From Bordetella parapertussis (GTDB lineage: Bacteria; Pseudomonadota; Gammaproteobacteria; Burkholderiales; Burkholderiaceae_A), in the NCBI GenBank assembly GCA_945901825.1, contig CAMDMC010000072.1:1-9903 (forward strand): DNA of 9,903 nucleotides, given 5' to 3'. The notes under the pieces are model-generated. The model was not told where the DNA came from, did not search any database, and was given only the letters and a program-made list of their open reading frames with translations. Of the stretch, positions 8,587 through 9,903 are shown one piece after another. Each line of letters opens with the position of its first letter. Within the stretch, counting starts at the first letter, position 1. A program made the position numbers and the translations under genes.

Positions 8587-9621
8587 ATGTCGTTTGAACA
8601 TAAGGCGCCTTTTTGGCTGCCAGGCGGGCATCTGCAGACCATCTACCCGGTCTTTCTTAGTCGTCTGCATCAGCAGGAAGTATCCGCCTACCATTTGCCC
8701 GTCCGGCGTATACGCAAAGACACCCCCGATGGTGATTTCATCGATTTCGATTGGTTTGAGCCCTTGCAGTCAAGCAGCCCAGACGTAACGGTGGTCTTGT
8801 TCCACGGGCTCGAAGGCTCCTCAGAGAGCGTCTATGCAAGAGCCTATGCAGCCGAGGCCACAGCGCGGGGCTACCGGCTGGTCGTACCTCACTTTCGGGG
8901 CTGCTCAGGTGAATTAAACCGTATGCCGCGGGCCTACCATTCCGGCGACGTCGATGAAATTGACTGGATGATGCGGGTGGTCGCAAACGAGTCTCGCAGT
9001 CAACGGCTTTATGCCATCGGTGTTTCTCTAGGGGGCAACGCTTTAATGGCCTGGGCCGGGCGCAGGATGTCTCAGACATCGAGCCACTGGTCACAGCTCA
9101 TCTCCCTTGCAGCTGTCTCTGCACCTTTGGACCTTGCAGCTGCGGGCAGGGCCATTGATCTCGGGCTCAATCGTGTTCTTTATGCCGATCACTTCTTAAA
9201 AACCATGCGGGCAAAAGCACAGACCAAATGGCAACAATTTCCTGGACTCTTTGACCTTCACGCTATTTTGCAGGCCAAGACCCTACGCGTCTTTGACGAC
9301 CTTTTTACGGCGAGGCTTCATGGCTTTGAAAATGTGGACGATTACTACGAACGTGCTTCCGCACTACCTTGGCTTGCTAGCATTTCGAAGCCAGCCCTCA
9401 TTCTGAACTCACGAAACGATCCGTTCATTCCCTGGCAAAGCGTTGAGCTCTCCTCGGGGGGGAGAGTCTGTTCACATGTGATCCAGTGGTTACCTAAGCA
9501 AGGGGGGCATATGGGGTTTGTTTCTGCATCACCCAGAGCAGTCTTAGGACTGCCTGGCAGCCTGCAGCCCATGACCGCTAGGGTACTGACCTGGCTTACT
9601 GAGCAGGCGCCGGTGGTTTAG
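8587..9621 (+). CDS. YheT-family alpha/beta hydrolase
   Basis: This is a 344-aa alpha/beta-hydrolase of the YheT/COG0429 type, related to bacterial and eukaryotic ABHD1/3-like esterases or acyl hydrolases. The physiological substrate of bacterial members is not established. It begins with the family signature 'APFWLPGGHLQTIYP' (residues 7-21) and 'DGDFIDFDW'. The oxyanion-loop segment 'LFHGLEGSSES' is at 71-81 and the nucleophile elbow 'IGVSLGGN' places Ser147. 'SRNDPFIP' supplies the likely acid Asp278 and 'QGGHMGF' the likely base His308, so the triad looks complete. There is no signal peptide or membrane segment, and I expect it in the cytosol. It follows recD by 18 bases in the same frame and is probably transcribed with recCBD. 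I see no sequence reason for a role in DNA repair, so it may simply share the transcript. Its last 26 bases overlap the converging gene. Confidence 0.93.
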   Translation: MSFEHKAPFWLPGGHLQTIYPVFLSRLHQQEVSAYHLPVRRIRKDTPDGDFIDFDWFEPLQSSSPDVTVVLFHGLEGSSESVYARAYAAEATARGYRLVVPHFRGCSGELNRMPRAYHSGDVDEIDWMMRVVANESRSQRLYAIGVSLGGNALMAWAGRRMSQTSSHWSQLISLAAVSAPLDLAAAGRAIDLGLNRVLYADHFLKTMRAKAQTKWQQFPGLFDLHAILQAKTLRVFDDLFTARLHGFENVDDYYERASALPWLASISKPALILNSRNDPFIPWQSVELSSGGRVCSHVIQWLPKQGGHMGFVSASPRAVLGLPGSLQPMTARVLTWLTEQAPVV

Positions 9622-9898
9622 GTGGATCGGGCGAGGTGTAGAGTCCTCTCACAAGATCCGGGGCGTCTTTTGCCGCGAGCTCAATGAGCTTGTCAATTTC
9701 GCCCGCAAGTTCGGCCGAGTCGGCATGGCCAAGCCATTGGTTGCGGTTGTTTCTCAAGATAAGCAGCCGATCGAGCGAGCAGTTTTTGCCTGTGTTGAGA
9801 ATCCAAGACTTCGCCGCCTCCGCCCGTTTAATTTCAATGGATGAGAGCGCTAGAGCGCGGAACTCGCTGACCAGGCAGTTCGGCTTTTCTTCTTCCAT
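9596..9898 (-). CDS. hypothetical protein, function unknown (possibly cut off at right edge)
   Basis: I do not recognise this protein. From the ATG at 9898-9896 it has 100 aa, starting 'MEEEKPNCLVSEFRALALSS'. A mixed charged middle part includes 'LLILRNNRNQWLGHADSAEL' (about residues 45-64), then a helix-like 'IDKLIELAAKD', and it ends in a proline-rich tail 'SPDPPKPPAPAQ'. No signal peptide or transmembrane segment is evident. The codons favour G or C in the third position as in neighbouring genes, and no competing + strand frame fills the region, which supports real coding. Only five bases upstream of the ATG are visible (CTGGC), so a ribosome binding site cannot be judged and the frame could continue beyond the window. 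It converges on the hydrolase gene and overlaps its end by 26 bases. The reality of the gene is moderately supported and the start is uncertain. Confidence 0.6.
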   Translation of the reverse strand: MEEEKPNCLVSEFRALALSSIEIKRAEAAKSWILNTGKNCSLDRLLILRNNRNQWLGHADSAELAGEIDKLIELAAKDAPDLVRGLYTSPDPPKPPAPAQ

Positions 9899-9903
9899 GC
9901 CAG

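Noticed and set aside
9624..9659. Possible hairpin (GGATC...GATCC with inner GAGG...CCTC) after the hydrolase stop
   Set aside because: The stems are only 5 and 4 pairs with large loops, there is no T run, and the bases code for the - strand gene. It is not a credible terminator.
1..9903. Search for the E. coli Chi octamer GCTGGTGG on both strands
   Set aside because: I found no exact copy by eye. One 10-kb window cannot show absence, and Chi sequences differ between bacterial groups.

Overview
The window reads as ordinary, compact bacterial chromosome. It is coding from edge to edge, of moderate GC content (judged by eye), and has no mobile element, RNA gene, CRISPR array or intergenic stretch over 300 bases. 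The gene content suggests a proteobacterium. The uninterrupted order recC-recB-recD (no ptrA between recC and recB, unlike Escherichia coli) and the hydrolase N-terminus 'WLPGGHLQTIYP' look betaproteobacterial (Burkholderiales-like). That placement is from memory of these families and is tentative.

Layout on the + strand: the window opens inside recC, about 60 codons after its true start by comparison with E. coli RecC. It continues with recB, recD and a YheT-type alpha/beta hydrolase. The four genes look like one operon. The recC stop and the preferred recB GTG start overlap in GTGA, the recB stop and recD start overlap in ATGA, and the hydrolase starts 18 bases after recD in the same frame. 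No promoter lies between them, so the promoter must be upstream of the window.

A short gene of unknown function on the - strand ends the window. It converges on the hydrolase gene, the two coding ends overlap by 26 bases, and it may extend past the right edge.

RecB (3'-5' helicase and nuclease), RecC (scaffold and Chi reader) and RecD (5'-3' helicase) together form the RecBCD enzyme. It processes double-strand DNA ends, degrades linear foreign DNA and loads RecA after Chi recognition. All the catalytic motifs I can place in RecB and RecD are intact, and the Chi-reading residues of RecC I can place are mostly conserved, so the complex should be functional. I found no convincing undescribed system. 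The points worth a second look are small: start-site choice, a Thr/Ser-rich RecB linker, a compact RecD, the attached hydrolase and the overlapping convergent ends.
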